Position numbers and translations under genes: made by a program. From positions 10,068,129-10,132,128 of the forward strand of contig OX442416.1 in assembly GCA_949361645.1 (NCBI GenBank): a stretch of 64,000 bases of DNA. Reading direction: 5' to 3'. This DNA comes from Spongilla lacustris. Its lineage: Eukaryota > Porifera > Demospongiae > Spongillida > Spongillidae. How positions within the stretch are numbered: position 1 is the stretch's first letter; every line of letters begins with the position of its first letter. Below the pieces are notes generated by a model. That model was not told the origin of the DNA and made no database searches. It saw only the letters and a list, made by a program, of their open reading frames with translations. Shown piece by piece: positions 54,735 to 64,000 of the stretch.

Positions 54735-55622
54735 AACTACGCTGAGTATACTGTCCCCCTCCCCGGACACTATAACCTCGGGTATATTGTCCTCCCCCTC
54801 AGTAGCACAACAAGGGGTGTGGGGTGCCAAAATGGGAGAAGGGTGGGAGATGGTAAAAAATAGCCTAGCTGGTTGTACTCTTGCATGGTAATGGTAGTTA
54901 TCCAACTGGGTATTCTAAAGACCAAAGGCGATAATTCAGAAGAAAAGCGAAGCTTAGCTTTTGAGTCAAATCTGGTGTACTTTACTATTAGGCCTCTTCG
55001 CAGAAGAAGAGCGTCATCGCGTCATCACAAGCGCTAGCTTTCATGTATCTGCTGAAGGTAAGCATCACGGTGATACATGTTGGAGCAGTCACTAGAATGG
55101 CGGCTATTCTAGATAAGATCCATTAGAAACTGTACACTGTAAATATATTTCAACGCAAAATACGGTTGATAATACATCCTGTTTTACTATCAAACTGCTG
55201 ATAATTATGTTTGCATTGGGGGAGGTACAAAACTCTGGAGAAGGTTACCTCGAGATTTTTCTGAGAAGATATCATTGATGATATATATACTGTCTATTTG
55301 CATCTGAACTGTGAACAGGTGTGCACACTTTACTGCATAACTTCCTCATTGTGTTACACCACTAAGGAAGATACCCAAAGGTGGTTTTGATATATGGCTT
55401 TAATATTATTTGAAATTATTAAGTTCTTATTGTGATTTGAGGGCTTCATCTAAGAGTTGTTTGTGAAGAATTTCAACCAGAAAACCAGACTTAACTCTCC
55501 TTGTATGTAATTACCAGATGGAATATAATTTCAAGTTAACATTTGCATTACACTATCACCTGACAACATTGGTAATATGTGGTTTAATTTATAGTTTTTT
55601 TATGACTCACTTAATTAGGCTT

Positions 55623-55657
55623 AAGTAAAGTATGAACACACGTTCACACTTTACTTT
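55623..55657. repeat. Hairpin AAGTAAAGTATGAAC
   Basis: AAGTAAAGTATGAAC-ACAC-GTTCACACTTTACTT: a 15-bp stem with one mismatch and a short loop. Confidence 0.8.
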
Positions 55658-55804
55658 TATTAACATCTTAAATTGAATTTTGCATCAGGGGAACATGATA
55701 TAAGATAGTAAATCATAATGATGATAGAGGGCATTAAGGCCTATGTACCTCATCTTGGATCATCTTAATTAGATTAGTGTATACAAAGCACTGATGCTTT
55801 TTAG

Positions 55805-55834
55805 GTACAGTGCGCACAGGTGTGCACACTGTAC
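55805..55834. repeat. Palindrome GTACAGTGCGCACA
   Basis: GTACAGTGCGCACA-GG-TGTGCACACTGTAC: 14-bp arms with one mismatch. Confidence 0.85.
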
Positions 55835-57005
55835 CATGCACCATGTTGTGTGGTACGGATAATTGCTGACAATTTTTATCCTGACATTTCAGTTTATGTT
55901 ACAATGTTCAACGTTACGTAAATTTAATTACGTAAGGGTCCCCAGACCATCAGTGGTTATTGTTGTCAATCATTATGTAAGGAAACACTATGTAATAAGA
56001 GAAAATTGCATAAGCCAAAATGCACTTAGTGTTGCTACTTGCTAATCATTTGCCGCAGATTCAACACTCTGCAAAGCTGTCTGCCTCTTCTTATTTGCAG
56101 GTACATGTACAAAACCTTTCAAGTGATGTATCAGACACCTAAGCGTTAAAGCAGGGCACAGGTACAGTGCAGAAGCTTCCTTCCTTCTGACTTCCCAGGT
56201 TCACAAGGGGATCGGACCACACCTCCATCATGTCATTCTGCCATGCACACATCCTGCAGCGGCTACTGTCACAGATGACTAGTTCATGCTCGACATCTGC
56301 TTCAGCCTGAATCACCCATGTAGCCCTGGCTTTAAATTCCTCACGGCCTCCTTCTCATCTGAGTCTAGGCACTCTTCTTCACTGGCTTCATTAGAAACTA
56401 CATATATATACGCCCTGTTCAACTGCCCTACCTACATGTCGATCTTGTCCGTTCTCACTAGTCTGGCACATCGGCACTGGGGACTCACTGTAAATCCTTT
56501 GTCCGTGCCTGGCTAGTACCACCGCTGCCTTGTTGTGATTGTATACTCACACCTATTCGTGTAAAGACAGTACAAAAAGCCACAGGTATATCCCAACTTC
56601 GAAACACTTCCTGTAATACCAGCTGTCTGCTGAAAATTCTGCATTGATTTCTTAACGTCCTAGAAGGTCTGTAGCTTGCCGAGTATTACAACGCTCAAAA
56701 TTAAGCCTGAAGGTCCTGGCTCTATAGGTACAAAAGGGTCCTGGATCCGATCCTCAATGGTTTCAAGTCGATCCCCAATACCTTCATTGATTGGTATTGT
56801 TTAAAAAGTAACCTAGCATAAACGCATGTACTGCGTGCGCGGGAGCTGATTTTGAACCAACTTTGCGATTAGTAAATTAAATAACCTGTTATTATATTAT
56901 TACTTTTATCATTGTCCACTCATCCACAAGTCTTTTTGTGCATAAGATGTAAAATTCTAGAACACTGCTCATCTGTATCAAATAGTGCAGAGCTAAAAGT
57001 GAACT

Positions 57006-57050
57006 GTGAACACTTGTGCACACTGTGCGTACAGTGTGCACATGGTGTTC
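57006..57050. repeat. Hairpin GTGAACACTTGTGCACACTGT
   Basis: GTGAACACTTGTGCACACTG(T)-GCGT-(A)CAGTGTGCACATGGTGTTC: about a 20-bp stem with two mismatches and a 4-nt loop. Confidence 0.85.
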
Positions 57051-57109
57051 GTTCACACGGGCGCTAATAGACACTAAGAAAATAGTGAAACAGATATTAT
57101 TTCAGTGGC

Positions 57110-57189
57110 GGTGTCACAGGAAAATCTGTCGCCCGGAAATTGTGTCGCGGCGACAGTTTTTCCTCAGGAAATTATGCCGCTCACAATTA
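57110..57189 (+). repeat. Repeat family R, copy b, left part
   Basis: GTGTCACAGGAAAATCTGTC, then GCCCGGAAATTGTGTCGCGG, then CGACAGTTTTTCCTCAGGAA. It matches the reverse complement of about 59910-59990 almost base for base, up to the hAT-like insertion at 57190. Confidence 0.9.
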
Positions 57190-58304
57190 TAGGGTGTGTA
57201 ACCGGTTATCAGGTTATTCGGGTTATTCGGATATTCGCAAAAACCTATCCGTTCGAATAGTAATTTAGCATTACTCGGAAAAATCGATTATTGGATTTGT
57301 TCTATTCGAAATAACCGGTTTGTGAATCCATTCGGAGGTACTTAGCTATTCGTCGTCCGCATCGACAATTCGCCCATTATTCGAATACGATATTACATGC
57401 ACGAAAATAATTACTTCTAATTTGCAACGTAACATTAAATAACGTCACTATTGTTACTATTTTAATATACGTGGGGACGAGATCAGGTGCAGTTTACAGT
57501 AAATTATTCGAACTAGCCAACAGATCAGATCTCCCTCTTCACGAGTCACGACGACAGACAACTCCAGCTACAGATCAAAGTTAGTTTGCTTAGTGCATTT
57601 CGAACTAGCTGGTTTCTTGCATCAATCTCTCTGAGCTGATATTGCCGCGATCGTACTAGTTAGGCCTACTTAGTTACTAGTATTTTCAAAACGCGCGATG
57701 GTGAAATGGAGGCTGCATGGCTGGTGGTGCGTAAACTTCATCTGTGGTTTTACTCTTTTGGCATCGGGTACGCAGTCTGCGGGTACGATGTGTAGGAGGT
57801 AGACCTCAGCGTGGCCACGCTAACTTAGGTCAGGACACGCCCATCTAGGTATGTGGTTAGGCCAAGCGTATAGGTAGCTGTGGTTGTATGCTGAGTGCAT
57901 CTGGTGTGATGTGGGTAGCTGTGGATGCATGCTGTACTGATCTGGTGTAATGTGGGTAGTTGTAGGAGGGTGTCTGGTGTGATGGGGGTAGCTATGCATG
58001 TATGCCTCATGAGGGCACTGGTGTGATGGGGGTAAGTGTGTTTGTGTGCTGAGGGCATCTGGTGTTATGGTTTAGCTGTAGGAGGGTCTCTGGTGTGATG
58101 TGTACATTTAGGTGGCTCAGTGAGCAGAAAACCTGAATAACCTAGGTATTCGGCTGGCAAATTGTCAAAACCTATTCGGAAAAATCGATTTTCTTTTTTC
58201 AAATATTCTGAACAATCGATTTTCAGCTCCAGAACAACCTGAAAAATCGATTAGTGTTTTAAAAGTATTCGATTTTCATCATTCAGGGGAGGTTACACAC
58301 CCTA
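57190..58304. mobile_element. 1115-bp hAT-like non-autonomous element, 8-bp duplication
   Basis: The left end TAGGGTGTGTAACC and right end GGTTACACACCCTA are perfect 14-bp inverted repeats. CACAATTA stands on both sides (57182-57189 and 58305-58312). An 8-bp duplication and T/CAGGG ends are hAT features. Subterminal repeats of the type (G)AAAAATCGATT and TTATTCGAA are dense near both ends, as hAT transposase-binding sites often are. The same host repeat at 59909-59916 has a single CACAATTA, i.e. the empty site. There is no transposase frame. Confidence 0.92.
57830..58115. repeat. Degenerate ~45-bp repeats inside hAT-like element
   Basis: Five or six irregular copies of (G)GGTAGCTGTGG(A/T)TG(C/T)ATGCTG...CATCTGGTGTGATG. 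Confidence 0.8.
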
Positions 58305-58312
58305 CACAATTA

Positions 58313-58470
58313 TAACGTAGCGACCGTATATCCTAAGGAAATTCTGTCGTCAGGAAATACTGTCGCTCGACATGGATCAGTCCGAATACGACGTACACTA
58401 CTGCTAGCTTTCTGTTGTAACCAAACCTATATCCTTCTCTTTGTAATAAGAACGAAACATTGAGCATCAG
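58313..58470 (+). repeat. Repeat family R, copy b, right part
   Basis: ACGTAGCGACCGTATATCCT then AAGGAAATTCTGTCGTCAGG, and further GCTAGCTTTCTG(T/C)TGTAACCAAACCTATAT and TTTGTAATAAGAACGAAA. All match the reverse complement of about 59765-59908. Confidence 0.9.
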
Positions 58471-58479
58471 TACACATAT

Positions 58480-59760
58480 TTATTAATGGTTGTATTCAGC
58501 AAAGCCGGAGAGCTGCTGCGATTGTTTGGCCCAAACACCCTACACTTTGTATCTTAGATCGCTTCGTGTATACTGTTCCATACTCTCATCAAAGGAGGAA
58601 AACACATGCAGGATTCATACATAGATTTATGTGCATGTAGTTATAAGTCAGTAGTATAGGCACAGTTCGTGATGAAATGACTCAGATCCTGTTACAATAA
58701 GTGGGAGTACACAGTTTCCATCAGCTGCAATTCTCTTTGTTGCTGCAGCTTGCCCTTATCATTGCCTGCAAGTGAATATGTACAAATACTAGCATTTATA
58801 AATACCTGAACTTCATTTCAAGATTGCTGTTCATGTCATAAGATTCTGGATACAAGCTTGATTTCACATTGAATTCAATGCCGGGGCAAATGAACATGTC
58901 TGCCATATACCAAAAAAGGGGGAGGGGGAATATTTGGTTGAATCTTGAATAGTAAAACAATATAGAAAAGGTATATAGCATCAAGATATTGATCAGTCTC
59001 AATTAATTTGCTGTAACTGATGCTGAAGTGTTTGGTTGAACCATGCACTCATCCAAACCACTACTCTGAGGATGGTATGCACTTGTCAGGTTACACTGTA
59101 TACTCCAGTGATTCTGCGGCTTTCTGCCACAATTCACCTTAGAAGGACAATTTCATTTTGACAAACATGTAAATGCTGCTGCTGTTAATAATTAAGGTAC
59201 ATTGATAACAAATTCTCTACCTTGACCTATTATCTTAATTAAAACTTTGCAACATCAAACGGTGTAACAGAAACTCATGCAGCAACTCTGACGGCAGGGG
59301 TGCAGGGCTGTTGTGGAAAAGGGCCAATCAAATCAGCATCATTCTATATGCATGGTGTGCCATACTTCACCCCTTACTTGGGTGGAGCTCTGCTGATGTC
59401 TTTTCAAATTTTCTATACGCACATGAACATATGCATAGAATAGCATCAGTACATAAATATACCTGTTTGCTCTTTGGCACTTGTCACACGTTTGCAGAAT
59501 TCTTTCACGTCATCTACCATGCATTCCACGCCAACAAAACCACTCCGCTATTTTGGACAGCGCGGTCTTATCTTGTCCAAAGTGACCACCATTTATATAA
59601 GTTCAGCGCAGTGATATCCTTCAAGGACGTTTGTTGTTCATCCTTCTGTCACATATCATCAGTTAGCGCAAGATATTCCGAAGTACGCGTAGTTCACTCC
59701 ACCTTCGTTATCGTGAAGTACTTCAAGTTCACGACAAAATCATTTTGCTCTTCTTCGAAA
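58480..59760. other. No supported gene
   Basis: Contains a 191-codon plus-strand open frame (59311-59886) that runs into repeat R and has no recognisable domain. I treat it as chance. Confidence 0.45.
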
Positions 59761-60330
59761 ACAGTCCCTTTCGTTCTTATTACAAAGAGGATGATATATA
59801 GGTTTGGTTACAGCAGAAAGCTAGCGGTAGTATATGTCGTATTCCATGTCGAGCGACAGTATTTCCTGACGACAGAATTTCCTTAGGATGTACGGTCGCT
59901 ATATACGTTAATTGTGAGCGACATAATTTCCTGAGGAAAAACTGTCGCCGCGACACAATTTCCGGGCAACAGATTTTCCTGTGACAGCGGAACAAATGGT
60001 ATTTCAGTGGAACAAATCTATACAGTGTTATATTCCTATTGCAGACAATTGCAACCATATATATCAGTTATCATTTCCATCCACATTGTATTTCCTACAT
60101 ACCTAATAATGTTCGTTTGATCCCTCAAAAGATTCCTTCCTCTAAGGACATATGCTGCAACAGTCAGCTGACCGAACCACGTAATGCCGAATGTCAATTT
60201 TACGGCATCGTATATTTAGCAGCATGAATCTATACTTTCAGCCAATATATGGATTTTATTAGCATGCTGCAATTCAGTAGCTGCACGAAATCTCATGATC
60301 AGATTTTGATTTGGGGACATGTTTTATCTG
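59760..60330 (-). repeat. Repeat family R, copy c, uninterrupted
   Basis: Read on the minus strand it covers in order the segments at 42910-43075, 45993-46130, 57110-57189 and 58313-58470. It therefore shows what copies a and b looked like before the retroelement and hAT-like insertions. It carries about six copies of a GGAAATTnTGTCGC motif in both orientations. No coding frame. Confidence 0.85.
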
Positions 60331-60514
60331 CACGAGTTTCCATTGCTCAGTGGATTTGCATCTGATCCTAAATTTGATGTGTTGATGACACTAAATAAGT
60401 GTCTTTGCAATTTGTGCAGGATGGCAATGGCACAAGTAAATCAAAAACTTCTCTATCGAGAAAGTGATTGGTGGTATGTAGGATTGGTGGTGCAAAAAGC
60501 AAGGAAACAAGGTA

Positions 60515-60630
60515 AAGTGAGGTTTGGTAGGATCCTACAACTCACAGTCCAGAATTTGCAAATGCATGAAGATGCCTATTTGCAAATGTAGGACTGTTAT
60601 AGTTGTAGGATCCTACCAAACCTCACTTTA
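60515..60630. repeat. Long hairpin, ~45-bp arms
   Basis: AAGTGAGGTTTGGTAGGATC-CTACAACT...CAGTCC...ATTTGCAAAT pairs with ATTTGCAAAT...GGACTG...AGTTGTAG-GATCCTACCAAACCTCACTT. The loop is GCATGAAGATGCCT. Confidence 0.92.
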
Positions 60631-60632
60631 AC

Positions 60633-62044
60633 ACAGTGCCAAATCAAAATTATCCACAGGGTGTATTCAACCCGGTGTACGCGTGTTTTACTGTAGTGGA
60701 GGATACGCGGTGTATACTTCGAATGCATAACGAGCGTATCTACTCTGTTACTCTTGCTATACACAATAGCTGTATAACGCACGATGCACATCGTGTATAA
60801 CGTGAGTTTACATTCTGCATACACTTGTTATACACAACGATTGTATAACGCGTGAGACATTAAGCGGAAAACGAGTGTACGCATACAGGTGTGAAATATG
60901 CGATGATCACTATGAAATCACGTGGATCGATCACGCGGTGGCAGCTGGCAACTTCCATTCATTTACAGCGGTCATCAAAGAAGCTAAGATGTCAGTATCG
61001 ATTCGCTGGACTAGCTGCTAGTGCAATGGACTCATCGAAGTATTTGTACTTGTGTGGGCCGGTATAATGATTGGTAAGTAAGATAAGATATTGTATATTG
61101 ACCGTTGTATTTCGTGCTTTGTAGCGTGGAAAACTGCGGTATAGAGCTTACACCCGATATATAGAAGATAGTGCACCGGTAAGACAAAGGTTTGGATCCT
61201 TTATTGTTACAGGCTGTTTCACGCATGTGCATGCGCGATTTAATACATCAATGTGTATTTGCAGGATGAAATCGTAAGTCATTGCTGCAGAAGGTTTAAA
61301 CAGCAAACAGTAAGTCGCTTACAGAGTGAAGTTAAACAAACTGCCCCATGCAGCAGCATTCACAATCCGCTCTCAGCAAATTAAAGAGGACGGACAAAAC
61401 AGCAAATCAACATGGTATGGCAAGATTTTATTGTATAGGCATGCAGCTACGTTAACATCTTTTCTTTCATCTAGCATCTCTGACCGGGGAGCATATATGA
61501 ACAACATAAGAGGCGGCGAAGGCAAACATGCAGGAAGCAAGCAGCCAAGCGGGCACAAAGAGGAGTACAGAAAGAAAAAAAGAAGATACATTTGGCAACG
61601 TTCATGCAGCCACTTTGACTGAGCTGGAAAAGACTGAGAACTTCTATCTTTTATACCTGATTTCATCTGTACTGTATTCGTTTCGATATCACACAAGATA
61701 ACTTGCAATATTAATAATGGTTATGGGACAATATGCGGTGATAAACGGAAGGCATGCCTGTGCTCAAGCATTACGGAGTTATACTGGTTGATTATAGCCT
61801 GCACTGTACCAAAAAAAGGCTTGTTATCCACCCGTTATATGCGCGTTTACTCATGGTATCCTCGCGTCATACGCGGTTGTATACATAGTGCTATCCACCA
61901 ACATTACACCCGATCGGATGTCAGTCTCCTTCCACACGTTATCCACCGGTGTAAGCAGCATGTTTAGATTCACGTAAAACGCGTGTATACAAGCAGTATA
62001 CACGCATTATACATAGCTGGAAAACAACGTTTTGGCACTGTGTA
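60633..62044. mobile_element. ~1.4-kb element with GTATAACG-rich ends
   Basis: Inverted termini CACAGTGCCAAA/TTTGGCACTGTG. Both subterminal 250-bp regions are full of related words in both orientations: GTGTATAACG, GTTATACACAACG, TGTATAACGCG, GTATACACGC, CGTGTATAC, GTTATCCACC. The middle (about 61080-61620) is unique. No clear transposase frame, so non-autonomous. A TA-type duplication is possible but not exact. Confidence 0.65.
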
Positions 62045-62582
62045 TAACATACTGTACCTTGTTTCCTTGCTTTTTGCACCACCAATCCTACATACCACCA
62101 ATCACTTTCTCGATAGAGAAGTTTTTGATTTACTTGTTCCCCTAATTTATTTATTTTTAGTGTATTCGTTGCAATGCATAGGACACTTAGATTCCTCGTA
62201 TTGGCCTCTTTTTAAATTTATTGATAGGCCTACCTTTGTTCTTTGGATACCTTAAACTCCTTGTTAACGAGCCGTTTTCTTTGGCTTGGTCACCTTTGCT
62301 GAATTAATTGGAACCGCCTGTTGTAAACGTATCTGCAGCTGTGTGCGTAGCCTGGCAACAATAAACTAAGCGCGTGTGTGGCGTCATATATATCACCGAT
62401 AATGAATTGCACCTGCTTGGGTCATTTCACGGCATTTCATCGCCAACTAACAACTTTAGGTCTTATTTGTATGAAAGGGCACGTTTGGAAATCAAATGCA
62501 ACTTTTTGAAGCTAATCTAGTCTTCTTACGACGTTCCTGTCGCGAGTTCTATGTGATGAAGGGAAGAAGAACGAAAAATTAA

Positions 62583-62626
62583 ATGGCGGAATTTAGGCGC
62601 CTACTTGTCGCTCAAGGTAAACTGCA
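62583..62626 (+). CDS. Possible first coding exon (low confidence)
   Basis: ATGGCGGAATTTAGGCGCCT opens a frame (MAEFRRLLVAQ) that reaches a plausible donor (CTCAAG|GTAAAC). It is the sort of short first exon common in animal genes, and the preceding sequence is less AT-rich than the surroundings. No second exon is identified within the window. May be chance. Confidence 0.2.
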
Positions 62627-63213
62627 CTTTATAGCGAAGCTCACGTTATATGTGCGCATCAGTCATGTTTGTGATGGATTATATACGAGCTGGCGAGTAA
62701 AGGCAACGCTTCGTTACCGTTTTAAAACGCTCGATCCAAAACCACGCCTACCTAAGCAAATCCGAAGGCAATCCTACCCCACTACCGTGGGTCCTGATAA
62801 CGACACAACCTATTTATGTATCTGCAAGAGCATTTTTTTCTTACTCTGACAACCACTCAAGTTATACAGCTACAACCTGTTGTATAATAAAATACAGATC
62901 AATATCTGATGCACACAAAAAGAACTGGCACTACAATTTAGTAATTTGTAGTCTTAAGCATGTGAGAAAATTAAACTCAACTACGTCTTTAACTTTTCAG
63001 ATGGAGCTCGATTCTTGCAGGGGTCGTCATTGTGGCAGTGATTGCTGCAATGTTTTTTCGTTCTGCAATAGAACATTTCCCTGCGCCTTTCAATTACATT
63101 TATTGTCTGTGAAGTAAAACCAAGGTGCATGATTTTTTGCAGCTTCTTTCAGACTTAATCAAGGTTCACTATTGAATTTCATGAAGTTCTTAATGTTTAA
63201 TCTCTAGGGAAAA

Positions 63214-63432
63214 ATCCTAATTTAAGGATGTCATTATCCTTAAATAAGGATCATCTTCTACATTGCATATTTTTGCTAACCAAGTAAGTAAGATAAAATA
63301 AATGCTATTGGTCAATTGTATACTCCATCACAAAATTTAAATGATGTCAATACTATTAATGTCCATGTGGTAAAATAGGGAGGAAGTGGCACATCCTTAT
63401 TTAAGGTTTGACACCATCCTTAAATAAGGATC
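63214..63432. mobile_element. ~220-bp foldback MITE with ATCCTTATTTAAGGAT ends
   Basis: The left end ATCCTAATTTAAGGATG ... ATCCTTAAATAAGGAT (63214-63252) and right end ATCCTTATTTAAGG ... ATCCTTAAATAAGGAT (63393-63432) are inverted copies of each other, and each also contains two short self-palindromes. The interior is AT-rich without coding capacity. Confidence 0.8.
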
Positions 63433-64000
63433 ACAACAGTGCAGATTATTGACCATAAAAACACAATAGTTTTAAAACTCTTGATTTTCTCAGATAGCCA
63501 GTTGATCCAGCTATACTCACAACCTGATTCGTCAAAGAAATAACTTGTGGTTAAAATAAGTTATGCTTATTTACACCATAACACTTCAAAATTAAAATCA
63601 AGCATTTGTATAATGACGTGTATTGATTTAGCTAGATGCTCGCTTCTGCTCAAACGCCAGCATGCATGGACGTACCCTAGACTCACTAAAACCACGTGCA
63701 CTGTATGTGTTGTTCTGCCGCCGCTCCATTGAACGGTGTGCTTTCTAGTCCTATATCATTGAGTACAGTACCATGTAGAATGGTGTATTGGGGAGATCGA
63801 TATCTAGTAAGCGTTGCATGTGATGCGTCTCAGTTCAGTGTGCTTTGCTGTTGTCGGATTACTTGTCAGTCATCTTAGCAATTTCTCTCCGGCTGTTTTA
63901 ACGGTGAGTATAAAATTTTGCAATACATGCAGTGATGAAGTATTAATCTGCATGCTTATAGTATACTAGTAGAGTTTCGAAAGTCGAATTTCCAAGGTGT
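63433..64000. other. No supported feature
   Basis: Short frames only; no repeat or domain recognised up to the end of the window. Confidence 0.5.

Larger units (their letters stand above)
54740..57005. other. Mostly non-coding; palindromes
   Basis: No gene supported. Two palindromes are listed separately; GAACAGGTGTGCACACTTTAC at about 55315 shares words with them. Confidence 0.45.
60433..62136. mobile_element. Composite foldback structure with 82-bp perfect inverted ends
   Basis: 60433-60514 and 62055-62136 are exact reverse complements over 82 bp (CAAGTAAATCAAAAACTTCT ... AAGGAAACAAGGTA). Inside the left arm lies a long hairpin (60515-60630). Between it and the right arm is an element with inverted ends CACAGTGCCAAA (60633) and TTTGGCACTGTG (62033-62044). 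No coding frame is convincing. Confidence 0.85.

Noticed and set aside
59311..59886. 191-codon plus-strand ORF
   Set aside because: It overlaps non-coding repeat R, whose other copies do not keep the frame, and has no recognisable domain.

Overview
The window looks like nuclear DNA of a metazoan, most likely a sponge (inference). Supporting signs are spliceosomal introns, Ty3/gypsy LTR retrotransposons, hAT-like and TTAA-type DNA transposons, ZU5 and CARD-like exon fragments, and a single-exon 1252-aa secreted beta-helix/multi-membrane-span protein of a kind I associate with sponges. There are no bacterial operons, rRNA genes, CRISPR arrays or confident functional tRNA genes. Most of the sequence is mobile or repetitive DNA. 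Only the gene at 48294-52052 is both intact and plausibly a host gene.

Layout. 1-3480 is satellite-like DNA: a 19-bp minisatellite, a foldback element, a 30-bp repeat, (CA)n, a ~360-bp (GGGA)n tract and a very degenerate ~45-bp repeat. 3.7-14.3 kb holds a minus-strand ZU5-domain gene fragment split by a 9554-bp element (4527-14080). The element has inverted ends (GGACGGGTCCCAA...), TTAA on both sides, a ~1220-codon transposase-like frame broken by one TGA, a 24-bp minisatellite with two orientation switches, exon-like pieces resembling an exon of the interrupted gene, and 330-bp tandem repeats with perfect hairpins.

16.2-18.5 kb is a scrambled Ty3/gypsy relic. 18.98-21.19 kb is a multi-exon MULE-like transposase gene whose last visible exon encodes a ubiquitin-specific-peptidase Cys box. 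An LTR retrotransposon (21355-25662, LTRs differing at 3 of 172 positions) interrupts the intron after that exon. A second, older LTR element lies at 27184-31238. 31.6-36.9 kb carries short non-autonomous elements, a large inverted repeat, a CARD-like exon and a SINE-like tRNA head. 38.5-40.35 kb is a decayed minus-strand non-LTR-type reverse transcriptase. 43.08-45.99 kb is a 5'-truncated Ty3/gypsy copy that interrupts a repeat (R), which is seen uninterrupted at 59.76-60.33 kb. 46.67-47.10 kb is a TTAA-flanked MITE.

48.3-52.05 kb is the large membrane protein gene. Beyond it come an Ulp1-like protease relic, a second terminus of the TTAA family (54.7 kb), a hAT-like insertion in another copy of repeat R (57.19-58.30 kb, with the empty site visible at 59.91 kb), an 82-bp perfect inverted repeat enclosing an element rich in GTATAACG motifs (60.4-62.1 kb), and a foldback MITE (63.2-63.4 kb).

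Themes: elements nested in elements; transposon genes linked to ubiquitin or Ulp1-type cysteine proteases; and strong over-representation of the palindrome TACATGTA. All family calls are by eye, with no database search.
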